Below are positions 28,001 through 36,548 of a stretch of 64,000 nt of DNA, one piece after another. The stretch's first letter is position 1, and every line of letters starts with the position of its first letter. The position numbers and the translations under genes were made by a program. The notes below the pieces were generated by a model that saw only the letters and a list, made by a program, of their open reading frames with translations, did not search any database and was not told the origin of the DNA. Source of the DNA: Labrys okinawensis (GTDB lineage: Bacteria > Pseudomonadota > Alphaproteobacteria > Rhizobiales > Labraceae); the NCBI RefSeq assembly GCF_002982075.1, contig NZ_PUEJ01000009.1, forward strand, positions 221,122-285,121, given 5' to 3'.

Positions 28001-29014
28001 ATGAAGGTCGTATTCAGCGAAACCCAGAGGCGCCACGACCCGAGCTTCTTTCTGTCGAGCGGCACGCAACGGCCCAATCCGGAGGTGCCGCGCCGTTGCG
28101 ATATCCTGCTGCGGGCAGCCCTTGGTGCCGGGCTGACGCAGATCGCCCCCGACGATGCCGGGCTGGCGCCCGTCGCCGCCGTGCACAAGCCCGACTATAT
28201 CCACTTCCTGCGCCACATCCATGCGCGCTGGCGCGAGATCGACGGGGCTTCGGCCGAGGTGATCCCCAACATCCATCCCGATCGCCGCAACGGGGCCTAT
28301 CCCGCCTCCGCCGTGGGGCAGGCGGGCTATCACATGGCCGACACCGCCTGCCCGATCTCCGCCGGGACCTATGAAGCGGCCCTGGCCAGCGCCCACACGG
28401 CCTATCATGCTGCCGGCCTCGTGCTCGACGGGGAACGCGCCGCCTATGCGCTTTGCCGGCCGCCGGGCCATCACGCTTTCGCTGATCTCGCCGGCGGGTT
28501 CTGCTTCTTCAACAATAGCGGTATCGCCGCCCAGGCCCTGCGCAGCCGCTACGACCGCGTCGCCATTCTCGATGTCGACCTGCATCACGGCAACGGAACC
28601 CAGGGCATGTTCTATGGCCGTTCCGATATCTTCACCGTTTCCGTCCACGCCGATCCCATCCGCTTCTATCCCTTCTTCTGGGGGCACGCGGACGAGCGGG
28701 GTGAAGGCGAGGGGCTCGGCTACAATCTCAATCTGCCCCTGCCACGCAAAACGGGGGACGAGGGCTTCCTCACGGCCCTCGACGTGGCCCTGGACCGCAT
28801 CGCCGCCTTCGCACCGGGCGCGCTGGTGGTGGCGCTCGGCCTCGACGCTTTCGAGGGCGACCCTTTCCAGGAATTGACGGTGACCACCAAGGGGTTTGGC
28901 CGGATCGCCGCCCGCATCGCCAGCCTGGGGCTGCCGATGGCGATCGTGCAGGAGGGAGGCTATGTCTGCGATGCGCTCGGCGACAATCTCGCCAGTTTCC
29001 TTGGCGAGCTGTGA
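28001..29014 (+). CDS. Acetylpolyamine amidohydrolase-like protein, second copy
   Basis: A 337-residue HDAC-superfamily zinc hydrolase. The start MKVVFSETQRRHDP resembles other acetylpolyamine amidohydrolases; GGAGG lies 11 bp upstream, and a second ATG at 27992 is too close to it. Key motifs are RPPGHH (H157-H158), GGFCFFNNSGIAAQ, ILDVDLHHGNGTQGMFY and a GGYVCDALG end. It is clearly diverged from the enzyme at 22661 (for example HADPIRFYPFFWGHADERGEG in the loop). It appears to be a single-gene unit. The substrate is probably an acetylated amine. Confidence 0.9.
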   Translation: MKVVFSETQRRHDPSFFLSSGTQRPNPEVPRRCDILLRAALGAGLTQIAPDDAGLAPVAAVHKPDYIHFLRHIHARWREIDGASAEVIPNIHPDRRNGAYPASAVGQAGYHMADTACPISAGTYEAALASAHTAYHAAGLVLDGERAAYALCRPPGHHAFADLAGGFCFFNNSGIAAQALRSRYDRVAILDVDLHHGNGTQGMFYGRSDIFTVSVHADPIRFYPFFWGHADERGEGEGLGYNLNLPLPRKTGDEGFLTALDVALDRIAAFAPGALVVALGLDAFEGDPFQELTVTTKGFGRIAARIASLGLPMAIVQEGGYVCDALGDNLASFLGEL

Positions 29015-29109
29015 GGCATTTTTTCCTCCCCCTCGGGTTACGACATTAAATTGCCGGGGTCGGGGCGTAGGTTCGTTGTTGGTTTGGGACGATTGAGGGA
29101 GTTGTTCCG

Positions 29110-29301
29110 ATGACCAGTCTCGCAGCCGATGCCAGTGCGCTGCTGGCAGCCCTCTGGATGCCGGCTTTGTTCAAGGTCCTGGCCGCCGATATCATCATCG
29201 GCGCGGTCATCCTGTCGGGCTATCTCTGGCACAGGAAACAGGAACGCTGCAACGCCGAGCTGTCCGAGCGCAAATGGGGCGGGCGACACCTGCATGGCTG
29301 A
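29110..29301 (+). CDS. Small single-span membrane protein
   Basis: A 63-residue frame preceded by GAGGGAG about 8 bases before the ATG. One hydrophobic stretch (about residues 16-42) is followed by a basic, charged tail (WHRKQERCNAELSERKWGG). No recognised family. The good ribosome site and membrane-type composition make it plausible, but nothing else supports it. Confidence 0.45.
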   Translation: MTSLAADASALLAALWMPALFKVLAADIIIGAVILSGYLWHRKQERCNAELSERKWGGRHLHG

Positions 29302-29450
29302 GGCCGAGCCTCAAACTCCACGGACCGTTTTCCTTCCAATTTCTCGCCGGCCCGTCGGTATAGCGGCTTATATCAAGCCTCGAAAATAGTGGCCCGCTTG
29401 AGTACTCCCAGGAGTACTGGTCCGTGTGTCGGCTTCTTCGCGGGCTGGTG

Positions 29451-29699
29451 TCAATGCACGACGGCGCTGGTCGCGTTACCCTTGGACATCCATACCACCA
29501 ATGCATCGTTGAAAGAGGCCACAGCATCGCTGGCAATCGGGATGCGGATGATGGCCCCGTCCGCGAATTCGAATTCGGCCACGGCGAATTGCCGATGCTC
29601 CGGTGAGGTCAGGCCGCGAAATTTCGTGAGAAGCGGCGTGACGACCGAGCCGTCGCCGCTTTCGAGCGGGTCCGAAGGATCGCTCATTCCATCATCCAA
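29451..29699 (-). CDS. Hypothetical small protein
   Basis: An 82-residue frame (possibly starting at the fifth codon, 29687). Residues 30-75, rich in beta-strand patterns (FAVAEFEFADGAIIRIPIASDAVASFNDALVVWMSK), look like a folded small domain, whereas the opposite-strand frame has random composition. No family recognised. Confidence 0.5.
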   Translation of the reverse strand: MDDGMSDPSDPLESGDGSVVTPLLTKFRGLTSPEHRQFAVAEFEFADGAIIRIPIASDAVASFNDALVVWMSKGNATSAVVH

Positions 29700-29744
29700 T
29701 GCCCAAATCCAGTAATGGCCCTCCCTATGACGAAGGGCTGTGAC

Positions 29745-29945
29745 ATGGGCGTGATACGAAATATATCATTTGAGAATTTTGTTGAACTGGATAGACAGCA
29801 GAGATATCAGGCTGCCGCAAAGGCAAGAAAAACATACTATGAAGCTGTCGTAACCGCGACTGAGCGTAAGCTGAGGATGAAGGCGCCCTCTGAGCAAATC
29901 TTCGCAGAAGGCGCATTGAAAGAAAATCCTAATTTATTGCATTGA
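29745..29945 (+). CDS. Hypothetical small protein, AT-rich
   Basis: A 66-residue frame starting at an ATG with AAGGG nine bases upstream; an earlier in-frame ATG at 29715 lacks a ribosome site. It is predicted to be helical and charged (ELDRQQRYQAAAKARKTYYEAVVTATERKLRMK) and is visibly richer in A+T than the surrounding host genes, which suggests recent acquisition. Unrecognised. It ends three bases before the convergent nagA stop. Confidence 0.45.
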   Translation: MGVIRNISFENFVELDRQQRYQAAAKARKTYYEAVVTATERKLRMKAPSEQIFAEGALKENPNLLH

Positions 29946-29947
29946 CG

Positions 29948-31114
29948 CTACGTATTTGATCGGAAAACAACCGATCCACTGATCCAGACCGAGGCAATCG
30001 CCAGATCATCCGTCAGTACCACCATGTCGGCTCGGCTGTCTCGGCCCAGGCGGCCATAATGCCGATCCATGCCCACGGCCAGGGCGGGGTAAAGCGAGGC
30101 CATGCGCAAGGCTTCGCCGAGATCGACGCCGATCCGCTCATGCATGAAGCGCACGGCCGAAATCATGTCGAGGTCGGCGCCGGCGAGCGTGCCGTCATCC
30201 AGGGTCAGGCGGCCGTTTTCGCGTTTGATCACGCGGCCGTTGAGCGTGAACTGCCGCATGTCCGTGCCGATCGTGGCCATGGCGTCGGTGACCAGGAAAA
30301 TGCGGCCGGGCGGCCGCTTGGCCCGCAGGGCGATGTCGATCGTGGTGGGATCGACATGGATGCCGTCGGCCACCAGGCCGGCGGAGAAGCCGCCAAGGGC
30401 GATCGCGGTGCCGGCGAGCCCCGGCTCGCGGTTCTTGATCTGGCTCATGGCGTTGAACAGATGCGTCGCCATGGATGCTCCCGCCTCCGCCGCCGCGACC
30501 ACGTCACCATACTCGGCGTCGGAATGGCCGATGCTGACGACCAGCCCGGCTTCGGAGAGCCGGCGGATCTGGGCCGGCGTCACCGATTCCGTGGCCACCG
30601 TCGTCAGCAGGACGGGGACTTGGCTCCTGGCCGCGACCAGCCTGGCGAGATCGCTCTCCTCCATCGGTCGGATCAATTGCGGGTCGTGCGCGCCCTTGCG
30701 TGAGACGGCCAGGTGCGGGCCCTCGATATGCAGGCCGAGGAAGCCCGGCACCTTCTGCCGTGCGGCCTCAGCGCCGGCCTCGAGGGCCTCGGCGGTGATG
30801 GCGGGCGTGTCGGTGATCAGGGTCGCGAGCAGCGCCGTGGTGCCGAACTGCGCATGGGCCGCGCAGATGGTGGCGATGGTTTCGGCGTCGCGGCGGTCGT
30901 TCAGCATCACGCCACCGCCGCCATTGACCTGGAGGTCGACGAAACCGGGTGCGATGAAGCCGGCCTCGACCGTCTCGACCGCAATGCCCGCCGGGATGGC
31001 GGTGCGAGGCACGATCGCCTCGATGCGCTCGCCATCGACGATCACGGCTGCATCCTGGTGCCAGGCCTCGCCGTCGAAGATGCGCGGGGCCAGCAGGGCC
31101 GATTGCGTGCTCAT
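29948..31114 (-). CDS. nagA: N-acetylglucosamine-6-phosphate deacetylase
   Basis: A 388-residue amidohydrolase that removes acetate from GlcNAc-6-P to give glucosamine-6-P. Family motifs include FIAPGFVDLQVNGGGGVMLND, LGLHIEGPHL (metal-binding glutamate), VSIGHSDAEY and ATHLFNAMS (histidine ligands), DGIHVDP, and LVTDAMATIGT with the catalytic aspartate. Its start overlaps the SIS gene stop by four bases, so it is the last gene of the BadF-GntR-SIS-NagA operon on the minus strand. Confidence 0.95.
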   Translation of the reverse strand: MSTQSALLAPRIFDGEAWHQDAAVIVDGERIEAIVPRTAIPAGIAVETVEAGFIAPGFVDLQVNGGGGVMLNDRRDAETIATICAAHAQFGTTALLATLITDTPAITAEALEAGAEAARQKVPGFLGLHIEGPHLAVSRKGAHDPQLIRPMEESDLARLVAARSQVPVLLTTVATESVTPAQIRRLSEAGLVVSIGHSDAEYGDVVAAAEAGASMATHLFNAMSQIKNREPGLAGTAIALGGFSAGLVADGIHVDPTTIDIALRAKRPPGRIFLVTDAMATIGTDMRQFTLNGRVIKRENGRLTLDDGTLAGADLDMISAVRFMHERIGVDLGEALRMASLYPALAVGMDRHYGRLGRDSRADMVVLTDDLAIASVWISGSVVFRSNT

Positions 31115-32139
31115 ACCGTCTCCGTGACCTTGCGCAGATTGCGGGGCTCGTCGGGATTGAGGCCGCGACGACGGGCAAAGGCCTCGACGAAGGCGTAGAA
31201 GGAAGCGATCAGCACCAGCGGGTCGGTCAGCGGGTGGCCGGTGGCTGCGAAAGGCAGGCGGGCGGCTTGCTGGGCGCCGTCGGCGGTGATGAAGGCGGCG
31301 GCTCCCTTGGCGGCGAGCGCGTCGGCGGTTCCGATGATGGAGCTTTCGGCCTTGTCGCGCGCGGCCAGGGCGAGCACGGGAAAGCCCGGCCCGACCAGCG
31401 CCATCGGCCCGTGCATGACCTCGGCGCCGCTATAGGCTTCCGCGTGCACGGAGCAGGTTTCCTTGAACTTCAGCGCCACCTCGTTGGCGATCGCCAGGGC
31501 AGGGCCGCGGCCGAGCACGAAGACCGACGAGGTGCCGTCCAGGGCGTCGGCCAAGGCGGTCCAATCGCAGGCAACCGCCTGTTCAAGCTGGCGAGGCAGG
31601 TCGTGCAGGGCGGCGAGCAGCGCTGTGTCGCCGGCCCAGTGGGCGAGGATGCCGAGACCCGCCACGGCGGAATTCACGAAGGTCTTGGTGGCGGCAACGC
31701 TCTTCTCGGTGCCGGCAGCGATGTCGATGGCATGATCGGCCGCGAGCGCCAGGGGCGAGCCCGCCGTGTTGGTCAAGGCGATGGCGACCGCGCCGCTGCG
31801 GCGCACGGCCTCCGCCATGGCGACGATGTCGGGGCTCTTGCCCGATTGCGAGATGGCGAGACTGGCGGCGCCGGCGAGCTTGAGCGGCGCTTCGTAGATC
31901 GAGGCGATGGAGGGGCCGAGCGAGGCGACGGGGACGCCGGTGGTCAGCTCGACCGCATATTTGAGAAAGGAGGCGGCATGGTCCGATGAGCCACGCGCCA
32001 CGGTGACGAGGACGCGCGGGTCGACGGCTTTCAGCGCGGTGCCGGCCCGCTCCATCTCGGCCGCCGATTGTTCGAACAGCCGTGCGACGGCCTGGGGAAT
32101 TTCCAGCACCTCGCGGCGCATATGGGTTTGGGATGTCAC
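31111..32139 (-). CDS. SIS-domain glucosamine-6-phosphate deaminase (NagB-II/AgaS type)
   Basis: A 342-residue protein with two SIS domains and no N-terminal glutaminase, so it resembles the isomerase half of GlmS. Sugar-phosphate motifs are VARGSSDHAASFLKY, SQSGKSPD, TNTAGSPLA and TEKSVAATKTF in the first domain and LGRGPALAIANEVALKFKET in the second. In this operon it should convert glucosamine-6-P to fructose-6-P plus ammonia. Overlaps of four bases at both ends with GntR and nagA genes show tight coupling. Confidence 0.9.
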   Translation of the reverse strand: MTSQTHMRREVLEIPQAVARLFEQSAAEMERAGTALKAVDPRVLVTVARGSSDHAASFLKYAVELTTGVPVASLGPSIASIYEAPLKLAGAASLAISQSGKSPDIVAMAEAVRRSGAVAIALTNTAGSPLALAADHAIDIAAGTEKSVAATKTFVNSAVAGLGILAHWAGDTALLAALHDLPRQLEQAVACDWTALADALDGTSSVFVLGRGPALAIANEVALKFKETCSVHAEAYSGAEVMHGPMALVGPGFPVLALAARDKAESSIIGTADALAAKGAAAFITADGAQQAARLPFAATGHPLTDPLVLIASFYAFVEAFARRRGLNPDEPRNLRKVTETV

Positions 32140-32918
32140 GGTGCTTCTCCTTCGCTGGGCTCGGCCAGCCGCAATTCCGCCACGAAATCATAGGTATCGC
32201 CCCGATAGATCGATCGGGTGAATTCAACCACCTTGCCGCTCGGCAGATAGGAGACGCGCTCGATGTTGAGGCTGGCGGCCCCGGGAGGCACCCGCAGGAG
32301 CTGGGCGTCTTCCGGTCCGAGATTGGCGGCGGAGATGCGCTGGACGGCGCGTACCGGCTTGTTGCCGTGCTCGGCAAGGGCCGCATAGAGCGAGGAGCCG
32401 ACCGCCTCCGGATTCGGCAGCAGCGAGGCGCCGATCGAGGCACGCTCTATCGCAACGGCGGCTTCATTGGCAAAGCGCAGGCGGTTCACGCGCGCCACCA
32501 TCTCGTTGGCGGTCAGGCCGAGCACCATCGTCTCCTGCGGCGAGGGCACGTAGAGGCCCCGCTCGAGCCAGACCGACTGCACCAGCTTGCCGCGCCGCGC
32601 CATGTCTTCGGTGAAGGAGGTCAGGCGGGACAGGGATTGCTCGACGCGCTCGATGCGGGGCGCCACGAAGGTGCCGGAACCATGGCGCTGGATCAGCACG
32701 CCCTGTTCCACCAGGTTCTGCAGCGCCTTGCGGACGGTGACGCGCGAGATGTCGGCCTTGATGGCGATGTCGCGCTCGGAGGGGAGTGCGTCACCGGGCG
32801 TCAGGACGCCATCCCGGACCGCTTCCTCGATCGATTTGCGCAATTGCAGGTAGAGCGGCGCATTGCTGCCCTTGGCATCGGCGAGGGAGCGGAAGATGAG
32901 GTCGACGGCGTCACTCAT
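32136..32918 (-). CDS. GntR-family regulator, HutC subfamily (amino-sugar type)
   Basis: A 260-residue regulator. The winged helix-turn-helix (about residues 15-80: PLYLQLRKSIEEAVRDGVLTPGDALPSERDIAIKADISRVTVRKALQNLVEQGVLIQR) is followed by a UbiC-like effector domain (about 95-255). That order is typical of NagR/DasR regulators, which sense glucosamine-6-P or GlcNAc-6-P. The ATG at 32918 has a GGAAAGG site; an alternative ATG at 33002 overlaps the BadF stop. Likely targets are the paired TGGTA-type operators at 33921-33949 and 34044-34072. Confidence 0.9.
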   Translation of the reverse strand: MSDAVDLIFRSLADAKGSNAPLYLQLRKSIEEAVRDGVLTPGDALPSERDIAIKADISRVTVRKALQNLVEQGVLIQRHGSGTFVAPRIERVEQSLSRLTSFTEDMARRGKLVQSVWLERGLYVPSPQETMVLGLTANEMVARVNRLRFANEAAVAIERASIGASLLPNPEAVGSSLYAALAEHGNKPVRAVQRISAANLGPEDAQLLRVPPGAASLNIERVSYLPSGKVVEFTRSIYRGDTYDFVAELRLAEPSEGEAP

Positions 32919-32998
32919 GGCTTGCCTTTCCAAGCCGAATTCCCGGACCTGTCCCGTGAAGGAGGGCAAGAGTTCGGCGTCACTCAACGCTCTGGCGA

Positions 32999-33901
32999 TC
33001 ATGGCTGGATCAGCCCTCCTATGCCATCCGACATTGACCGCTCCAGGCCGAATAGTCGGGCAGCCATCGTCACCGCACCGCCCAAAGCGTCCTGCAGGGG
33101 CGGCACGAGCCGCTCCCTGTGCCTTGCGGAGAGGCGAGGCCCGATCAGCGTTGCCAGCCCGCCCAATAAGCAACGGGGCGTTGCATTGGCAAGCCCGAGG
33201 GCATCCAGCGATGCCTCGACCGCCGCGACGGCTCGACGGACGATTCTGGCCGCCGTCGGATCGCCGCGGTCGAGATAGTCGAAGACCATTGGCGCGAAGG
33301 TGCCGAAATCGCGCGGCCGGGCGGCCTTGGTGAACTCGACGATCTCCTGCGGGTCGTCATGGTGGGCGGTCAGCACTGCCCCGACGAGGGGCGAGCGGGG
33401 GACGATGCCGTCATAGGCGAGCAGGGTCTCCTCGAGCAGGTCGCGGCCGATCCGGGCCCCGCTGCCCTGGTCGCCGACGGCAAACCCCCAGCCACCGAGA
33501 TGACGGACCTGGCCCGACTGGCGTGCCAGATAATGGCTGCCGGTGCCCAGAATGCCGATGGCGCCGTCTCCCGCGCCGATCGCGCCTTCCAGGGCGATGA
33601 GCACGTCGGTTTCGATGCGGCATTGGTGGAAGGGAAGGCGGGCGAGCAGCCTGGTGGCATAGGCTGCGATATTGGCGCCGGCCATACCGAGCACGATGGG
33701 CGTATCCGGGATGCGGGCAGGGTCCTGGCCGGCATTGGCGAAGGCCTGGCTCACCGCGGCCATGATGTTCTCGCAGGCTCCGTCCAGATCCGTGCGGATG
33801 TTCGCCGGTCCGGCCTTGGCGCGGCCGATGATCTGGCTCTGGGCCGTTGCGAGCGCAGCCCTGCAGCTTGTTCCTCCGCCATCGATGCCAAGCACCATCA
33901 T
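32999..33901 (-). CDS. BadF/BadG/BcrA/BcrD-type ATPase, probable N-acetylglucosamine kinase
   Basis: A 300-residue protein of the ASKHA sugar-kinase fold. It has the phosphate-1 motif VLGIDGGGTSCRAALA, an adenosine-side GILGTGSHYLARQ and GGWGFAVGDQGSGARIGRDLLEETL, the hallmark of this GlcNAc-kinase group. GGAGAA precedes the start. First gene of the minus-strand operon, it should phosphorylate GlcNAc brought in by the divergent ABC transporter, feeding NagA and the SIS deaminase. Confidence 0.9.
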   Translation of the reverse strand: MMVLGIDGGGTSCRAALATAQSQIIGRAKAGPANIRTDLDGACENIMAAVSQAFANAGQDPARIPDTPIVLGMAGANIAAYATRLLARLPFHQCRIETDVLIALEGAIGAGDGAIGILGTGSHYLARQSGQVRHLGGWGFAVGDQGSGARIGRDLLEETLLAYDGIVPRSPLVGAVLTAHHDDPQEIVEFTKAARPRDFGTFAPMVFDYLDRGDPTAARIVRRAVAAVEASLDALGLANATPRCLLGGLATLIGPRLSARHRERLVPPLQDALGGAVTMAARLFGLERSMSDGIGGLIQP

Positions 33902-33920
33902 TGCCGTCTTCTCCTATGGC

Positions 33921-33949
33921 GTGACAATACCAATAAGCTACCACTCGTC
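33921..33949. promoter_or_regulatory. Putative HutC/NagR-type operator A
   Basis: On the minus strand the site reads as two TGGTA units 11 bp apart within a GAC...GTC frame. It is an inverted copy of operator B and lies directly upstream of the BadF start. Confidence 0.65.
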
Positions 33950-34043
33950 AAGGAGAATTCGGGCATGAAAAACAATATGAAGCAATATCAATGATTTAAT
34001 GGGATTTTGGCGGCTTGCTAAGAAAAGTACCGCAAGACCACTG

Positions 34044-34072
34044 GACAAGTGGTATTTATTTGGTATTGTCGC
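34044..34072. promoter_or_regulatory. Putative HutC/NagR-type operator B
   Basis: GACAAGTGGTAT, then TTATTTGGTATTGTC: two TGGTAT units 11 bp apart. It matches operator A at most positions in opposite orientation and lies upstream of the sugar-binding protein gene. The pair brackets the divergent promoter region, so one regulator probably controls both arms. Confidence 0.65.
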
Positions 34073-34235
34073 GACCGTCGAAGGGGGCATGGCGACGCAG
34101 GATCGCCGGGTCTCCGGACAGCGGGCCAGCCGCCGGCCGGTAGGGCAGCGCAAAGCGTGCGTTCCGGTGGGGCTGGATTACCCCGACATCGACCAGAGCC
34201 GGCCCTGGCAGTGGCCGGTACAGGGAGGAAGACGG

Positions 34236-35492
34236 ATGAAGAAGCGACTTTTGGCGGCCCTTTTGCTGGGCTCCGCTTTTCTCGGTGCGACGGCCGCCTC
34301 GGCCGAGGACGCAACGCTCACCATCGAAAGCTGGCGCAACGATGATCTCGCCATCTGGCAGGAGAAGCTGATCCCTGCCTTCGAGAAGGCAAATCCCGGC
34401 ATCAAGGTGAATTTCACCCCGTCGGCGCCGCCCGAATATAATGCCGCGCTCAATGCCAAGCTCGATGCCGGTACAGCCGGCGACGTGATCGCCTGCCGTC
34501 CTTTCGATGCCTCGCTCGAGCTCTACAAGAAGGGGCAGCTGACGGATCTGTCCGGCCTCGCCGGCATGGACAATTTCACCGACGCCGCCAAGTCTGCCTG
34601 GCAGACCGATGATGGCAAAACGACCTTCTGCGTGCCGGTGGCATCGGTGATCCACGGCTTCATCTACAACAAGGACGCCTTCGACAAGCTCGGCCTCAAG
34701 CCGCCGCAGACCGAGGAGGAATTCTTCGCCGCGCTCGACAAGATCAAGGCCGACGGCACCTATATCCCGATGGCGATGGGCACCAAGGATCTGTGGGAAG
34801 CCGCCACGATGGGCTACCAGAACATCGGTCCGAACTACTGGAAGGGTGAGGATGGCCGCCTGGCGCTGATCAAGGGCACGCAGAAGCTGACCGATGCCGA
34901 TTGGGTCGAGCCCTTCGTCACGCTGGCCAAGTGGAAGTCCTATCTGGGCGATGGTTTCGAAGCGCAGACCTATCCCGACAGCCAGAACCTGTTCACCCTC
35001 GGCCGCGCCGCCATCTATCCGGCCGGTTCCTGGGAAATCTCCCCGTTCGGCGCCCAGGCCCAGTTCAAGATGGGAGCCTTCCCTCCGCCCGTGCGCAATG
35101 CCGGCGACACCTGCTACATCTCCGACCACAACGATATCGGCTTTGGCCTGAACGCCAAGAGCAAGAACCCGGAAGCGGCCAAGAAGCTGCTCGCCTGGAT
35201 GGCTTCGCCCGAATTCGCCACGCTCTACGCCAATGCGCTTCCGGGCTTCTTCAGCCTCGCCAAGAACGAGGTGAAGCTCGACAATGCCCTGGCTCAGGAA
35301 TTCGTGTCCTGGCGCAACAAGTGCAAGTCGACCATCCGCTCGACCTACAAGATCCTCTCGCGCGGCACGCCCAATCTCGAAAACGAGACCTGGGTCGAAT
35401 CCGCCAATGTGATCAACGGCGTCGACACGCCGCAAGCCGCTGCCGAGAAGCTTCAGAAAGGTCTCGACAGCTGGTATAAGCCGGCTAAGTAA
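34236..35492 (+). CDS. Sugar ABC transporter substrate-binding protein (family 1)
   Basis: A 418-residue periplasmic protein. It has a clear Sec signal peptide (MKKRLLAALLLGSAFLGATAASA, cleavage after residue 23) and the extracellular family-1 fold: LTIESWRNDDLAIWQEKLIPAFEKANPGIKV at the mature start and GRAAIYPAGSW later. AGGGAGGAA stands before the ATG at 34236. The divergent neighbour operon encodes GlcNAc catabolism, so an amino sugar or chito-oligosaccharide ligand is the best inference. Confidence 0.92.
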   Translation: MKKRLLAALLLGSAFLGATAASAEDATLTIESWRNDDLAIWQEKLIPAFEKANPGIKVNFTPSAPPEYNAALNAKLDAGTAGDVIACRPFDASLELYKKGQLTDLSGLAGMDNFTDAAKSAWQTDDGKTTFCVPVASVIHGFIYNKDAFDKLGLKPPQTEEEFFAALDKIKADGTYIPMAMGTKDLWEAATMGYQNIGPNYWKGEDGRLALIKGTQKLTDADWVEPFVTLAKWKSYLGDGFEAQTYPDSQNLFTLGRAAIYPAGSWEISPFGAQAQFKMGAFPPPVRNAGDTCYISDHNDIGFGLNAKSKNPEAAKKLLAWMASPEFATLYANALPGFFSLAKNEVKLDNALAQEFVSWRNKCKSTIRSTYKILSRGTPNLENETWVESANVINGVDTPQAAAEKLQKGLDSWYKPAK

Positions 35493-35507
35493 GTTAGCTC
35501 CACTCCT

Positions 35508-35532
35508 CACCCTCCCCCTCCAGGAGAGGGTG
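35508..35532. terminator. Hairpin between binding-protein and permease genes
   Basis: CACCCTC (35508-35514) pairs with GAGGGTG (35526-35532) around an inner CTCC/GGAG stem. There is no U-tract, so it more likely stabilises the upstream transcript or attenuates than ends transcription fully. It resembles the core of the larger repeats at 15274 and 25205. Confidence 0.5.
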
Positions 35533-35605
35533 AAGGAGGCCAAGACAGGTCTCCCGTCATATCGCCATCTCCGGCCACAGCAACGCACAGGCGAGGATTG
35601 CTGCG

Positions 35606-36538
35606 ATGTCTCTCGAAGATTCCCCGGCCAGAAAAGCGTTCCGCTGGCACATTCCGGTTTTCCTGGCGCCAGCCGTCATCATCTACACGCTGGTGATGAT
35701 CCTGCCGCTGGTCGGCACCCTGCAGCTTTCGCTGTTCCGGACCGCCGATGGTGCGTCGCATTTCGTGGGACTCGACAATTTTCGCACGCTGTTCGGCGAT
35801 CCGCGCTGGGCCTCCAGTTTCTGGAACGCCCTGCGCAACAATTGCTGGTTCTTCCTCATCCACATGGTGGTGCAGAACCCGATCGGCGTCGTGCTGGCGG
35901 CGCTGCTCTCCCATCCCAAGCTGCGCTTCGCCGCGTTCTACCGCACGGCGATCTTCATCCCGACCGTGCTGTCCTTCGTGATCGTCGGTTTCGTGTGGAA
36001 ACTGATCCTCTCCCCGCTCTGGGGCGTGGCGCCCTCGATGCTGGACCTGATCGGCCTCAAGAGCTGGTTCACGCCGCTGCTCGGCAAGGAAACCTATGCG
36101 CTGACCACGCTCGGCCTCGTCTCGGTCTGGCAGTTCGTGGGCATTCCGATGATGCTGATCTATGCCGCCCTGCTGTCGATCCCCGACGAAGTGATCGAGG
36201 CTGCCGAAATGGACGGCATCACCGGCATCGCCCAGTTCTGGAAGATCAAGCTGCCGCTGATCCTGCCCTCGATCGGCATCATCTCGATCCTTACCTTCGT
36301 CGGCAATTTCAATGCCTTCGACCTGATCTATTCGGCGCAGGGGGCTCTGGCCGGGCCGAACTACGCCACGGACATCCTCGGCACCTTCCTCTACCGCACC
36401 TTTTTCGGCTTCCAGCTGCAGCTCGGCGATCCGAACATGGGCGCCACCATCGCCTCCATGATGTTCTTCATCATCCTGGCGGGCGTGTGCGTCTATCTCT
36501 TCGCCATCCAGACGCGGCTCAGGCGGTATCAGTTCTGA
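35606..36538 (+). CDS. Sugar ABC transporter permease (MalF/UgpA type)
   Basis: A 310-residue membrane protein with six predicted transmembrane segments. The N-terminal helix lies in IPVFLAPAVIIYTLVMILPL. The EAA coupling loop is at EVIEAAEMDGITGIAQFWKIKLPLILPS. It is 10 bp before the second permease gene and belongs to the same importer as the binding protein at 34236 and ATPase at 37538. Confidence 0.93.
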   Translation: MSLEDSPARKAFRWHIPVFLAPAVIIYTLVMILPLVGTLQLSLFRTADGASHFVGLDNFRTLFGDPRWASSFWNALRNNCWFFLIHMVVQNPIGVVLAALLSHPKLRFAAFYRTAIFIPTVLSFVIVGFVWKLILSPLWGVAPSMLDLIGLKSWFTPLLGKETYALTTLGLVSVWQFVGIPMMLIYAALLSIPDEVIEAAEMDGITGIAQFWKIKLPLILPSIGIISILTFVGNFNAFDLIYSAQGALAGPNYATDILGTFLYRTFFGFQLQLGDPNMGATIASMMFFIILAGVCVYLFAIQTRLRRYQF

Positions 36539-36548
36539 GGAGATCGAC

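Noticed and set aside
29389..29715. Plus-strand frame opposite the minus-strand gene at 29451-29699
   Set aside because: Ser/Thr/Ala-rich, with no ribosome site; the minus-strand frame has normal protein composition.
29763..29779. A 17-base identity with 57796-57812 in the AT-rich cassette
   Set aside because: Both encode ISFEN in the same frame of AT-rich genes. The match does not extend, so it is probably chance codon similarity rather than a shared element.
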